DNA of 64,000 nucleotides from assembly GCF_024054555.1 (NCBI RefSeq), contig NZ_JAMXLY010000003.1, forward strand, positions 1 through 64,000, given 5' to 3'. The translations under genes were made by a program, and so were the position numbers. The DNA is from Segatella cerevisiae (GTDB lineage: Bacteria > Bacteroidota > Bacteroidia > Bacteroidales > Bacteroidaceae). Positions 35,736 to 44,745 of this stretch are shown here, one piece after another. Under the pieces are notes generated by a model. It was not told the DNA's origin. It did no database searches and saw nothing but the letters and a program-made list of their open reading frames with translations. Position 1 is the stretch's first letter; each line of letters starts with the position of its first letter.

Positions 35736-36248
35736 CTACAATTTCAGGAAGACGGGATAGCTGTTTATAGCAGAACCTCGGAAATCGTAAACTGCTATTT
35801 TCAGAAATCTGTCATCAGTGACATTCATCAAATCCGGTACGATATCACACTTACCATAATAGGTATATGCCTGCTTTACAAAATCCGGATGACAATCCTC
35901 TATATATACCTTGTTTTTGCCGCATAAAACAGGATACGCTCCCTCTATTCCCCTAACTTCACGTATAACCTCACGGGCTTTTTCTATGAGAACATCCACT
36001 ATTGGCAGTTCTTGAGAATTGAAAAGGACATAAGTTCTATTTTCTGCTATAAATATGACTTTATCTTTGATGAGGGTGAAAAGTTTCAGTAAGTTGTAAT
36101 ATTGTCGGTCGCTTGCAGCAGCAAACATTATATCTTCACTACTTAAATCTTCAAACGCAGTAAAAAACTCCGGATTCAGTATTCCCTTTAAATCCAAGAG
36201 CGTACCGTTCATATCGGATGCTATCAGTGTTATGGGTTTATTATTCAT
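35736..36248 (-). pseudogene. truncated HAD phosphatase with altered active site
   Basis: 170 residues from ATG at 36248; the open frame runs further upstream but overlaps the divergent AraC gene. The N-terminus resembles Cof-type HAD sugar phosphatases, yet motif I reads DMNGTLLD: the second catalytic Asp is Asn14. The protein ends after NSYPVFLKL, about 100 residues short of the usual 260-270, so the Lys and Asp of motifs III and IV are missing. Loss of a catalytic residue plus C-terminal truncation points to a pseudogene. A non-catalytic role cannot be excluded. Confidence 0.7.
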
Positions 36249-36311
36249 ACCTCCAAATATCAATCTTTTGACACTGTAAAGGTAGGGCATATTTTTAACA
36301 TATAATTCTAT

Positions 36312-36340
36312 TATATTTGCTAAATACTTTCTTATATTTG
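36312..36340 (+). promoter_or_regulatory. two -7 boxes upstream of AraC gene
   Basis: TATATTTG occurs twice, at 36312-36319 and 36333-36340, 21 bases apart, the second ending 22 bases before the start codon. Either or both could be used. Confidence 0.5.
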
Positions 36341-36362
36341 CAGAAATGAAAAAAGAAGAAAT

Positions 36363-37232
36363 ATGGGCATACTGGAACGTAAAATTATCCATGAACGGAC
36401 AACATTGTGTAGTCACATTCCTTATCCTCAATTCGTATTGCCCCGCCATAAGCACATCGAATACGAGATTATGCTGTTTACACGAGGAAGTGGAAAAGAG
36501 TTTGTCGGGGAAGGGGTTCTTGACTATCAGCAAGGTGACATTGCATTAATCGGCAGTAATGTACCACATTTGCATCTTTGCAATGCTAAACTGAATCCTA
36601 CGATGGACTTTGAATTAAGTGCCGGAGAAGCTTTGCAGTTCCATCCAATAATATTTCCTTCTAATTTGGGGGATATTCCAGATTATCAGTATATTTATCA
36701 GTTGCTTCAAAAGAGCCAATATGGGATACGTTTTTATGATAAAGAGTTATTCGAGGAATTAAGGCAACGATTCCAAGAAATTGATCATTATGAATATACC
36801 CTTCGGATAATCGCTCTCTTTCAAATTTTGGAGCGGTTGTCTGCATGTAAACATACAAAATTTTTGTCCAGTACGGCATACAGCAGTACGAATTCTACCG
36901 TAGAAGCTAATGAACCTGTCAGTAAAGTATATACCTATTTATACAACCATTATAAGGAGAAAATCACATTGCGAGAAATCGCCGATTACGTCAAGCAAAA
37001 TCCATCAGCATTATGTCGATATTTTCACCAGCGGACAGATAAAAGTATTTTCCAATGTCTTGCGGAAATTAGGGTGGATCACGCTTGTAAGTTACTATCA
37101 TGTTCCAATTTGAACGTTTCTCAAATAGCCTACGAATCAGGGTATAGTAATGTCCCATATTTTATCAAACAATTTGAGAGCATCACTCAACGCACCCCGA
37201 AAGAATATCGTACTCAAATAGAAAAATTATAA
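36363..37232 (+). CDS. AraC-family regulator with cupin sensor
   Basis: 289 residues. The N-terminal cupin (about 20-90, HKHIEYEIMLFTRGSG) binds an unknown ligand; the C-terminal AraC domain starts near 190 (VYTYLYNHYKEKITLREIA) and ends with the helix-turn-helix VSQIAYESGYSNVPYFIKQF. The gene is visibly richer in A+T than the dcw genes (not measured), which fits acquisition with the island. It is divergent from the HAD remnant, with a 114-base shared upstream region. Likely targets are the neighbouring aroE, aldo/keto reductase or hydrolase genes (inference). Confidence 0.88.
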   Translation: MGILERKIIHERTTLCSHIPYPQFVLPRHKHIEYEIMLFTRGSGKEFVGEGVLDYQQGDIALIGSNVPHLHLCNAKLNPTMDFELSAGEALQFHPIIFPSNLGDIPDYQYIYQLLQKSQYGIRFYDKELFEELRQRFQEIDHYEYTLRIIALFQILERLSACKHTKFLSSTAYSSTNSTVEANEPVSKVYTYLYNHYKEKITLREIADYVKQNPSALCRYFHQRTDKSIFQCLAEIRVDHACKLLSCSNLNVSQIAYESGYSNVPYFIKQFESITQRTPKEYRTQIEKL

Positions 37233-37297
37233 AAATACTTGAGAATAAAAAAGGAAGAAACGAGTATGATCTATCGGTCTTATGTCGGAGAGATGCA

Positions 37298-37340
37298 AAA
37301 GGGTTATGCCAAAACCGGAGTTTGACATAACCCTTTATTC
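37298..37340. terminator. bidirectional terminator
   Basis: AAAGGGTTATG (37298-37308) pairs with CATAACCCTTT (37326-37336), with CAAA/TTTG extending the stem. It lies between the converging AraC gene and the isochorismatase gene. Confidence 0.8.
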
Positions 37341-37363
37341 ACAAGCCCTTAAAAACGGGCCTC

Positions 37364-37912
37364 TTAGAACTTTTTCAAGAATTCTTCAGTTTTTATGACC
37401 GGACAGAACCCGGCATTGATTGCCGACATAAATGCGGTCTGTACATCCTCAGCCTTGGCTACTTTACCATCATATTCCAGATCTCTCGTAGCACAGGCAT
37501 CACTGATGAGTTCTACCTCAAAACCATTGTCCACAGCGGCACGTGTCGTCGTGTCAATACAGATATGCGTCATCATCCCCAGAATGGTCAGATGTGTTAT
37601 ACCCTCTTCTTTCAGATAAGGCAGCAAACCTGTCTCCCGAAAACTGTTGGGATAATGCTTGATGAAGACCTTGTCTCCCTCCTTCGGTTGTATCTCGGAA
37701 CGAATCTCGATACCCTTTGTGCCGGGAATAAAGAAAGTCGCATCTTTCTCCTGAGCGATATGCCGCATGTAAAGCACAGGAAGACCTTTTGCCCTGAATG
37801 CATCTGCTATTTTAATGGCATTGGCACATGCGGCCTCAGGATGCACCAATTCCATATTTCCACCCTTGAAATAGTCGTTTTGAATGTCTACGATTAATAA
37901 TGCTCTTTTCAT
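37364..37912 (-). CDS. isochorismatase-family cysteine hydrolase
   Basis: 182 residues. Cysteine hydrolase fold with the catalytic triad Asp9 (LIVDIQND), Lys85 (FIKHYPNSF) and Cys118 (MTHICIDTT). Members hydrolyse isochorismate, nicotinamide, N-carbamoyl compounds or other amides; nothing here fixes the substrate. Cytoplasmic. It closes the accessory island and converges with the AraC gene. Confidence 0.88.
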   Translation of the reverse strand: MKRALLIVDIQNDYFKGGNMELVHPEAACANAIKIADAFRAKGLPVLYMRHIAQEKDATFFIPGTKGIEIRSEIQPKEGDKVFIKHYPNSFRETGLLPYLKEEGITHLTILGMMTHICIDTTTRAAVDNGFEVELISDACATRDLEYDGKVAKAEDVQTAFMSAINAGFCPVIKTEEFLKKF

Positions 37913-38518
37913 TTCATATAAAAATTTAATAATCCCATAAGTTTAATAGTCATTTCACTCACATGGACAATCCACTCACATGGACAATCGTCCAATATCT
38001 TTAGAATCGGAAATTCCTCTCACTATACTGCATGACAGAAGAGACAAAGCAGTGACGTCTCTGCCAACGCTATCGGCATCCCCGAAAAGAGCTGGCAACC
38101 CATCCCTGCAGACTCTACCGACTGCCGCACGCTCCGAACTGACGGAATAGGCAAGTCCATTTAGGACAAGGTGTCGGAAAAGCCACAACAACAGTGACTG
38201 TTTCTATAAAAATATTTTTAGAATTCCCAAGAACAATCTTTTACTTATCTTCTCTCTTCGTGCTGTTCCACGCCGAACAAGCCACCTTCTATCTCTCGCC
38301 AACAAGATACGTTTCGATCAAAGTCCGTCGCTATTACGAGAAAGTCAACTGCACCATACACAAATCCTTTTCTGAAGAAAAATGGCAGTAAAAACCAGTT
38401 TTACCACCATTTAATTGACACCGACTCCTCAACTGTTGACAAGGCTGTATCACTATTCACAGAATAACCGCCAAGCGGTTGACGAGATACATCCTGCAAC
38501 ACGAATATCGGTTTTGAT
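37913..38518. other. 606-base gene-free region with direct repeat
   Basis: Apart from the 17-base direct repeat annotated separately, I see no gene. Open frames in both strands are under 75 codons and resemble no family. One minus-strand frame (37976-38191) recalls short hypothetical ORFs that recur in Prevotella, so the stretch may be a dispersed non-coding repeat; this is from memory and unchecked. Confidence 0.35.
37956..37989. repeat. 17-base perfect direct repeat
   Basis: CACTCACATGGACAATC occurs twice head-to-tail (37956-37972 and 37973-37989). The second copy runs into GTCC, giving the near-palindrome GGACAATCGTCC. Confidence 0.75.
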
Positions 38519-39043
38519 TTACAAGACAGATTGCTCCAATGGCCCTGCCTGCTGATATTTCCTCTCACCGAGTTCTTTATCCAGCATATAAAGTCCAAAG
38601 CCATTCTCCTTGATCATATCAAGTTTGTCAATAATGTCCCTGGCTTCATCCTCTTCTTCTACCTGTTCGTCAATGAACCACTGAAGCATGCTCTCTGTAG
38701 CATAATCATTGTTCTTCTTGGTCAAAGTGACGAGGGTATTGATTTTCTCAGTGACCTCACGCTCATGTCCCAAAGTATTCACGAACACTTCACGAACGGA
38801 TTTCCACTCTTTTGGAACAGCCTCAACAGCCTCCAGAAGAACCCTGCCATTACGGCGTACGATATAATTGAACAGAATCTTAGCATGATCCTGCTCTTCC
38901 TTAAACTGGACTTCAAACCAGCGAGCCATACCTGTCTGACGGATAGAATGGCAATAGGCTGCCATAGACAGATAAAGATAAGCTGACCACATTTCCACGT
39001 TGATCTGCTCATTCAGAGCTTTTTCAATTTCTTTTTTCAACAT
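38519..39043 (-). CDS. ftnA: non-haem ferritin
   Basis: 174 residues. Forms 24-subunit iron-storage shells and oxidises Fe(II). Ferroxidase ligands align with E. coli FtnA: Glu17 (NVEMWSAYLYL), Glu50 and His53 (EEQDHAKIL), with EEDEARD further on. Start supported by a strong ribosome-binding site (AGGAGG). The -7 box TATCTTTG (39129-39136, minus) lies upstream. Two outer-membrane receptor genes precede it on the same strand, but a terminator separates them. Confidence 0.95.
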   Translation of the reverse strand: MLKKEIEKALNEQINVEMWSAYLYLSMAAYCHSIRQTGMARWFEVQFKEEQDHAKILFNYIVRRNGRVLLEAVEAVPKEWKSVREVFVNTLGHEREVTEKINTLVTLTKKNNDYATESMLQWFIDEQVEEEDEARDIIDKLDMIKENGFGLYMLDKELGERKYQQAGPLEQSVL

Positions 39044-39128
39044 AAATTCCTCCTGCTTTTAATAATTTCAGAAAACCTCAAATTTTAATTCCTTAGACGA
39101 TCGACCTTCTCCCAGGCTGATCGCAATC

Positions 39129-39136
39129 CAAAGATA
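39129..39136 (-). promoter_or_regulatory. -7 box of ferritin gene
   Basis: Minus-strand TATCTTTG, 85 bases before the ferritin start. The -33 position reads TTTC, one base from TTTG. Confidence 0.5.
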
Positions 39137-39228
39137 GATATAATAATCAAGAATGAGAAATGCAGCAATTGGAAACATCGGGCTATTAAGTATTTTTAAC
39201 CCTTTCAGAAATTCTATGTTCTTAAGCA

Positions 39229-39280
39229 CAAAAAAAATCACCTTTCTCTATCCTGAGATAGGAAAAGGTGATTTATTTTG
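39229..39280 (-). terminator. terminator after the beta-barrel receptor gene
   Basis: AAATCACCTTT and AAAAGGTGATTT flank an inner CTATC-CTGA-GATAG hairpin. On the minus strand the stem is followed by a run of eight T. It separates the receptor from ferritin and the sequence is nearly symmetric, so it may act both ways. Confidence 0.85.
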
Positions 39281-39373
39281 CTGATAACGACTAAGTTTTC
39301 TAATGAAATTCAGCCATCTGAACAATCGATGTTATATAAGGAATGTCTACAGAGAAGAGACTCAAATGCAGCG

Positions 39374-41878
39374 TTAATCTCCTGCATTTTCAGGTGCCTC
39401 ATCGTCAGATCCTGAATTGGAATTCTCTTCATCTCCAGGTTGGGGTAACGGTTTCTTATGTTTAGCCATCGAATTCCCGAAATTCCAAGTAAGCGTAAAA
39501 TTGATTTTTCTGCCTCTCCGCTGATTGAATTGATAGCGGCTGAATGTATCAGAACTCGTATAAGATTCGAATTTACGGCTATTGAGTAGATCACGGCAAC
39601 TCACAGACAAGACAAGTGCCTTGTTCAAGAAACTCTTTCTCAAGCCGAAGTCCATCGAGAAATTCGGTTTACGATAACCTTGAGCAATGCTCTGACGACT
39701 GCGATAGCGCGCAGATGTCTGGATAGAGATGTCATAAGGTAAGATCACACTTGCCATCATCCTGGCATTCCACGTAAAATTGTTCTCACCTGCCCCATAG
39801 ATCGTCTGTCCATCCATATCATAGTTGAAACCATTCAACTTATAATAATATGCATTTACATTCGTCGTCAGGTCCAGGATCCGGAACAGTTTGTCTTGAA
39901 GGGTAGCCTCTATACCAGTACTCTGACTCTTGGCCACATTGAGGTTGGTCTGGTACATCAGACCGTCAGTGCTACTCTGGTAGTTAATACGCTGGATCAC
40001 ATCAGAGGTAGGACGGTAATAAGCACTGACCAGAAGAGAATGTTCTATCCATGTATGAAGGTAATTGAAAGACAGGGAATGAGAATATTCCGGGGTCAGC
40101 AGTGGATTACCAAATGAGATGATGGAGGCATCACTGGTGTTCTTAAAAGAATTGAGTTGTCCCCCTCTTGGCCGTTTCAATCTTCTGGTATAATTGAGTT
40201 GGAGTTGGTCGTTTTTAGCGATCTGGTAACTCAGGAAAACACTCGGGAAGAGTTGGAAATTGTTTTTCTTGAACTCCGGATCACGTTTAGAAGAATCATG
40301 TTCCTGATCCCAATCATAACTGTTCGTCTTCACATTCCAGTATTCACCTCTCAATCCGCCCATAATTCCGATTTTACCCAACTGGTATTGGACAGTGAGG
40401 TAAAGCGCATGAATATTCATGTCATAGATAAAACGGTTGTAGTAAGTTTTATCCTCTGCCTGATTTCTGCCATCCCAGTAAGTACTATCCATGTATGACT
40501 CTTGGGGCGTATTCTCTTGAGAGAAATTTCCCTGATACCCTGCCTGAAGCTTCAAGTCCTTGGTCAACTGATTCTCGTAATCCAGTTTGACCTCTTGAGA
40601 GTGGTTGCGGATATGCTGCGGCCGATACTGATAATCATAGATGGTAGGTTTGTCATCTTCCATATAGGCGGTAGAGTCCTGATAATAATTATCATTGTCC
40701 GATTTCCATGTATTGAAATCTACCGTAAGATCCAGGAAATGCTTATCCGTGAAATTATGCCTATAATTGAACTCCCCATAGAGCATATTCATCTTCCCAA
40801 TGCTATGCGTATAGCGCGTCATCAGATAGGAATCTGTCGCAGCGCCCGTCATGCCATAATGATAAGGTGTGGTGCTCCAGTCCTTCATTTGACCATGCAT
40901 CATCATCCCGCTCAAAGAGAGATCGTCGTGAGATGTAGCGTGCCAGGTGATGCCAGCTCTGGAGAACAAATGGTTCCCCATTTTATCATCACTGGTATTA
41001 TAGTTCTGGTATTCTCCCGTTTTCAGGAAATTCTGATCGCTTTTCTCACGGCCCTTATTGTCCATGTGTCGGTAACCGACATTGAAGTAGGCATCTATAC
41101 TCTTGTTGTTATAATTGAAATTAAAACTGGTATTTGCACCCCCACGCGTATCACCACCGCTCTGTACAGAACCGTAATAACCGGCTTTGCGGTCTTTCTT
41201 CAAGACAATGTTAATGATACCTGCAGAACCTTCTGCAGAGAATTTAGCAGAAGGATTGTCTATGACCTCAATATGATCAATGCTCTCTGCAGGGAGTTGC
41301 TGAAGGATCTGGGCCCTGTTGTCAGAAGTCAGTCCACTCGCCTTGCCGTTGATCCATACCTCTACACTCTCGTCTCCTCGAAGAGAAATATTGCCATCGT
41401 TGTCCACCTCTACTGAAGGGACATTCTCCAAGACGTCAGTAGCCGCCTGACCGGAATTAGAAATCATCTGACCTACATCAAAAGATTTACGGTCAACTTC
41501 CAATTTCATCGGTGATTTCTGGCCAGTAACTGTAACTTCTTTAAGCATTTTCGAATCCTCTATCAGATAGAGCGGTTGAAAATGGAAAGACTTGTTCTTA
41601 TCAGTAACAGTAAAGTCTCGCTTCAGATCACGGTAACCCACATAGGTTACATACAGAGTGTAACTACCTTTTGGCAAGCCACTGACAGTGAAATTCCCGT
41701 TCACGTCAGTCACTCCTCCCTTTACAAGATCGGTGCTGTCCCGATGGGAAACCCGAACAGTAACAAACCCCACAGGCTCATTACTTTTCTTATCCAAAAC
41801 TTTGCCTTTAACTAATCCCTGAGCTGATGCTGTCATTGCACAACAGATCAGCATAAAAAAAATAATAAATCGAGTCAT
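39374..41878 (-). CDS. outer membrane beta-barrel receptor-like protein
   Basis: 834 residues from ATG at 41878, which opens the signal peptide (MTRFIIFF to SAQG). A second in-frame ATG 24 bases upstream sits inside a hairpin and would spoil the signal. After the signal comes a carboxypeptidase-regulatory-like beta-sandwich (about 20-100), a TonB plug (ATDVLENVPSVEV near 145, SLRGDESVEVWING near 165) and a large barrel of the PF14905 'outer membrane protein beta-barrel' type. The C-terminal tail is hydrophilic (Pro/Asp/Glu/Ser) and lacks the usual terminal Phe, as is common in this subgroup. Cargo unknown; TonB-dependent uptake is inferred. Confidence 0.85.
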   Translation of the reverse strand: MTRFIIFFMLICCAMTASAQGLVKGKVLDKKSNEPVGFVTVRVSHRDSTDLVKGGVTDVNGNFTVSGLPKGSYTLYVTYVGYRDLKRDFTVTDKNKSFHFQPLYLIEDSKMLKEVTVTGQKSPMKLEVDRKSFDVGQMISNSGQAATDVLENVPSVEVDNDGNISLRGDESVEVWINGKASGLTSDNRAQILQQLPAESIDHIEVIDNPSAKFSAEGSAGIINIVLKKDRKAGYYGSVQSGGDTRGGANTSFNFNYNNKSIDAYFNVGYRHMDNKGREKSDQNFLKTGEYQNYNTSDDKMGNHLFSRAGITWHATSHDDLSLSGMMMHGQMKDWSTTPYHYGMTGAATDSYLMTRYTHSIGKMNMLYGEFNYRHNFTDKHFLDLTVDFNTWKSDNDNYYQDSTAYMEDDKPTIYDYQYRPQHIRNHSQEVKLDYENQLTKDLKLQAGYQGNFSQENTPQESYMDSTYWDGRNQAEDKTYYNRFIYDMNIHALYLTVQYQLGKIGIMGGLRGEYWNVKTNSYDWDQEHDSSKRDPEFKKNNFQLFPSVFLSYQIAKNDQLQLNYTRRLKRPRGGQLNSFKNTSDASIISFGNPLLTPEYSHSLSFNYLHTWIEHSLLVSAYYRPTSDVIQRINYQSSTDGLMYQTNLNVAKSQSTGIEATLQDKLFRILDLTTNVNAYYYKLNGFNYDMDGQTIYGAGENNFTWNARMMASVILPYDISIQTSARYRSRQSIAQGYRKPNFSMDFGLRKSFLNKALVLSVSCRDLLNSRKFESYTSSDTFSRYQFNQRRGRKINFTLTWNFGNSMAKHKKPLPQPGDEENSNSGSDDEAPENAGD

Positions 41879-41886
41879 ACTACCCC

Positions 41887-41906
41887 TTAGATGAAAATCC
41901 ATCTAA
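41887..41906 (-). promoter_or_regulatory. leader hairpin next to a ribosome-binding site
   Basis: TTAGATG and CATCTAA form a 7-bp stem with a 6-base loop, directly before GGGG and the ATG of the 834-residue receptor gene. It could affect translation initiation. Confidence 0.4.
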
Positions 41907-41954
41907 AAAGTTTAATTACTTAACAAAAAAATAAGATTTGTTTCGATTAAAAGG

Positions 41955-41993
41955 CAAAAAAGGTTACGTCAAAGCTATTTTTGGCGTAACCTT
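41955..41993 (-). terminator. terminator after the siderophore-type receptor
   Basis: AAGGTTACGTCAAA pairs with TTTGGCGTAACCTT (14 bp, one G-T pair). On the minus strand it ends in a T-run. Confidence 0.85.
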
Positions 41994-42020
41994 CTTTAGA
42001 AAATATGACTCTCCTATATT

Positions 42021-44444
42021 TTAGAAAGCATAGGAGAAAGTAACTCCGAAGTTACGAGGATCCGTAGGAGTCAGGAAAGCCTGAGGATAGTAGGCATTAT
42101 AGCCCTTTGAATTGGTCAGGTTATTGAGAACGACCCGTACTGTATAATGGGTCCAAGTATAGGCGAGTTGCATATTTACTGTCGTATATGCAGACAGATT
42201 AAACGGCTTCACACCCGGAGTAACCTTTTGGATTTCACTCCCGCCAGCTACGACATTGACAGCCGTAGATTTCGAGTAGTCGTCCACCGGTCTCTTCCCT
42301 ACATAATAGGCACCACCACCAATGGAGAGGCCTTTCAGGAAACCTCTATTGAACATATAGTTGATCCAGCCATTGGCCAGGTTCTTTGCCGTACCCATAG
42401 GTTCTGAACCGTCGACATAAGATTTCACACCCTCGTATTTAGCATGAAGATGAGTATATCCCAGCAAAACTTCCAAGTTGCTCAGGACATGACCGACCAC
42501 CTCTGTTTCGATACCGTTTCGTTTCAAACTTCCACTTTGATCGTAATAGACATTACCGGTTGTCTGATCAGTAACCTGATAAGAATAATCATTGTTATTC
42601 ATTATAAAATAGGTGAAGTTGAAGCGGAGACGATGATTGAAGAAATCAGACTTCACACCCATCTCATATTGGTGAGTGACCGTATTGCCAAGTTTATTTC
42701 CATTCTTGTCAATGTATTCAGCAGTAGCGATATCAGATACCGTCGTATAAGAACCGAAGAAATGGATATTCTCCAGAGGAGAAAGGAACACCCCGAATAT
42801 CGGGTCTACACCATGTCCGGCAGTATAGGTATTTGTCTTCCGGTCAACACTTTCAGTGTGACTGTAACGCAAACCGAGCAAACCTTTTACGTACCTGTTG
42901 ACGGTGATCATATCCTGTCCATAAGCTCCATACGTACTGTAATAGCGGTTATAATACCGTCCCTTGTTTTCAGTATAAGTCAGATTCTGATTACTGAGCG
43001 TATTGGTAAAGGGTTTGTAGACATCGATGGTATCAATGTTATTAGAATTAAAGGCCTGGGAGAACCATTCATTGTGCCGGTAGTCAACACCAGTTTGGAA
43101 AGTATGGTGTATTCCCCAAGTATCCAAGTCATGCCCGACCAATGCAATGCTGACCACTGAACTCTTGTCATTTTCCGTGACATGGTTCATATACCGATAA
43201 CGGACATTTCCTACGCCAGTTGCTTTGAAAGCATCTGCATCAAGGCCTGCGACAGCAGAATTGAAATCCTGTTTGAATCTAGAACCGTAATAACTGAGTT
43301 TCAAATCCAGTTTGTCTGTAAGTGATCTGATGAGGCGCAATCCCCAGAACTGCGCATCCGTCGTATTATGATCAGAAGTGAAACCGAGGAATTTATTATT
43401 AGGAATATCCCAAAGTCCGTTGACACTGTCAGCAGCCAAGTTGACCGTTCCACGATCAGGAGTTCTGGAATCATGCTGGAAATGGAATTCACCGATGATT
43501 CTCGTCTTGTCATCAGGTTTCCATGCGAAAGACGGGTTGATGGCGAAGCGTTGATTGGTCGTATGCTCACGATAGCCGTCCCCGGCTTCCACAGCCCCGG
43601 CAAGACGAACAGAAAAGCGTTTATTCAACAGTCTTTCCACATCATACGTCGCACGTACATTATTCCAACTCCCATAGCGGAGACTGACATTCCCTGCATT
43701 CATGAAGTTAGGTGTCTTGGTGACTGCATTGACGATTCCGCCCACAGCACCCAGAGAATTACTCAAACCTTGGGAGATCGCATAAGAACCCTTCAAGACC
43801 TGGATGTTGTCAATGGTTGCCATATCCGGCATGATGCCATGTCCACGGAAATCATTATCCAGTTGAATACCGTTCATCAATGTCGTAATACCCCGAATAC
43901 CCCTGATCGTATAAGAATTACCGATACCGCCGAAATTAGAAAACAAGATCACTCCTGTTACGTTCCGCAAGGCATCGCTGATATCCTGGTTATCCTGCTC
44001 CTGGATCAATCTGCTGGAGATCGTAGAAACACTCTGGATCTGCTCATTCGCACCCAAAGGCATTCCTGTGATTGCATCCAATTTATCCGGTTGCTTACGG
44101 GTATGTCCGAAAACTTCCACTGTACTCAACACCGTATCATAAGGCTGAAGGGTGAAAGAACCAGCATGCTCCCCAGTATGCAAAGTCACCTTTTTAGTTT
44201 TATACCCCACATTGGAAATGACCACCGTATATGTTCCCGGAGAAGGGAGAGTGATGGAAAATTTCCCGTTTACATCTGTCTGTGTGGTGATATTCTGCCC
44301 TACTACCCTTACGGATGCGCCTGATAGCGGTTGTCCGCCAAGAGCCATGATCTCTCCCTGTGCGGAAGACTCATTCTGGGCTTGTACCATGACTGTCTGA
44401 AACAACAGCGTGAGTACAAACAATAACAATTTAAATCTTTTCAT
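42021..44444 (-). CDS. TonB-dependent receptor, siderophore type
   Basis: 807 residues with a signal peptide (1-22, ending VQAQ). A CarboxypepD_reg-like domain (about 28-110) precedes the plug (DALRNVTGVILFSNFGG near 157; YTIRGIRG near 178) and a 22-strand barrel ending FGVTFSYAF, the expected C-terminal aromatic. Closest in appearance to ferric-siderophore receptors, so iron or xenosiderophore uptake is likely, consistent with ferritin nearby. The substrate is inferred. Promoter upstream at 44500-44530. Confidence 0.88.
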   Translation of the reverse strand: MKRFKLLLFVLTLLFQTVMVQAQNESSAQGEIMALGGQPLSGASVRVVGQNITTQTDVNGKFSITLPSPGTYTVVISNVGYKTKKVTLHTGEHAGSFTLQPYDTVLSTVEVFGHTRKQPDKLDAITGMPLGANEQIQSVSTISSRLIQEQDNQDISDALRNVTGVILFSNFGGIGNSYTIRGIRGITTLMNGIQLDNDFRGHGIMPDMATIDNIQVLKGSYAISQGLSNSLGAVGGIVNAVTKTPNFMNAGNVSLRYGSWNNVRATYDVERLLNKRFSVRLAGAVEAGDGYREHTTNQRFAINPSFAWKPDDKTRIIGEFHFQHDSRTPDRGTVNLAADSVNGLWDIPNNKFLGFTSDHNTTDAQFWGLRLIRSLTDKLDLKLSYYGSRFKQDFNSAVAGLDADAFKATGVGNVRYRYMNHVTENDKSSVVSIALVGHDLDTWGIHHTFQTGVDYRHNEWFSQAFNSNNIDTIDVYKPFTNTLSNQNLTYTENKGRYYNRYYSTYGAYGQDMITVNRYVKGLLGLRYSHTESVDRKTNTYTAGHGVDPIFGVFLSPLENIHFFGSYTTVSDIATAEYIDKNGNKLGNTVTHQYEMGVKSDFFNHRLRFNFTYFIMNNNDYSYQVTDQTTGNVYYDQSGSLKRNGIETEVVGHVLSNLEVLLGYTHLHAKYEGVKSYVDGSEPMGTAKNLANGWINYMFNRGFLKGLSIGGGAYYVGKRPVDDYSKSTAVNVVAGGSEIQKVTPGVKPFNLSAYTTVNMQLAYTWTHYTVRVVLNNLTNSKGYNAYYPQAFLTPTDPRNFGVTFSYAF

Positions 44445-44499
44445 TTTACATTAAATTAGATCAATCTTTTTAATACAACTTACCCTAAAAAACTGGCGA

Positions 44500-44530
44500 C
44501 AAAATTACACTTCTTTTAACTCTCCCACAA
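44500..44530 (-). promoter_or_regulatory. promoter of the siderophore-type receptor
   Basis: Read on the minus strand: TTG, 20 bases, TAATTTTG (44507-44500). It lies 55 bases before the start codon. Confidence 0.7.
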
Positions 44531-44670
44531 TCCTTTAAAATTATGATTTTTTAAGACCGAATTGTAAGTTGATACCTACTTATGAGTATGGTACATCGTG
44601 ATGCTACCAGCCCATCCGTCTCAAATACCATTAGCCAATACGGTGATTTTCCCACTTTACACCCGATATA

Positions 44671-44702
44671 TTTGGATAATTGCCAAATAATTGATAGATT
44701 TG
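44671..44702 (+). promoter_or_regulatory. ldhA promoter
   Basis: TTTG (44671-44674), 20 bases, TAGATTTG (44695-44702), then 43 bases to the ldhA start: a full consensus match. Confidence 0.85.
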
Positions 44703-44745
44703 CAAAAGATTATATTCAGGACATATTAAAATTATTTTATCAATT

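Larger units (their letters stand above)
44445..44745. other. divergent promoter region
   Basis: A 301-base gap between the siderophore-type receptor (minus) and ldhA (plus). It holds a promoter for each, annotated separately, and no gene. Confidence 0.7.

Noticed and set aside
35736-36533. 265-codon reading of the HAD gene
   Set aside because: The first 95 codons overlap the divergent AraC gene and its promoters and have no HAD similarity; the HAD domain starts at the ATG at 36248.
37976-38391. Two short ORFs (71 and 65 codons) after the isochorismatase gene
   Set aside because: No ribosome-binding sites and no conserved domains; more likely part of a non-coding repeat block.
40502-41416. 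304-codon plus-strand frame over the outer-membrane receptor gene
   Set aside because: Antisense to a gene with a clear signal peptide, plug and barrel; the Ile/Arg-rich translation is typical of a shadow frame.
43368-44324. 318-codon plus-strand frame over the siderophore-type receptor
   Set aside because: Same reasoning: shadow of a well-supported receptor, no ribosome-binding site, no family resemblance.
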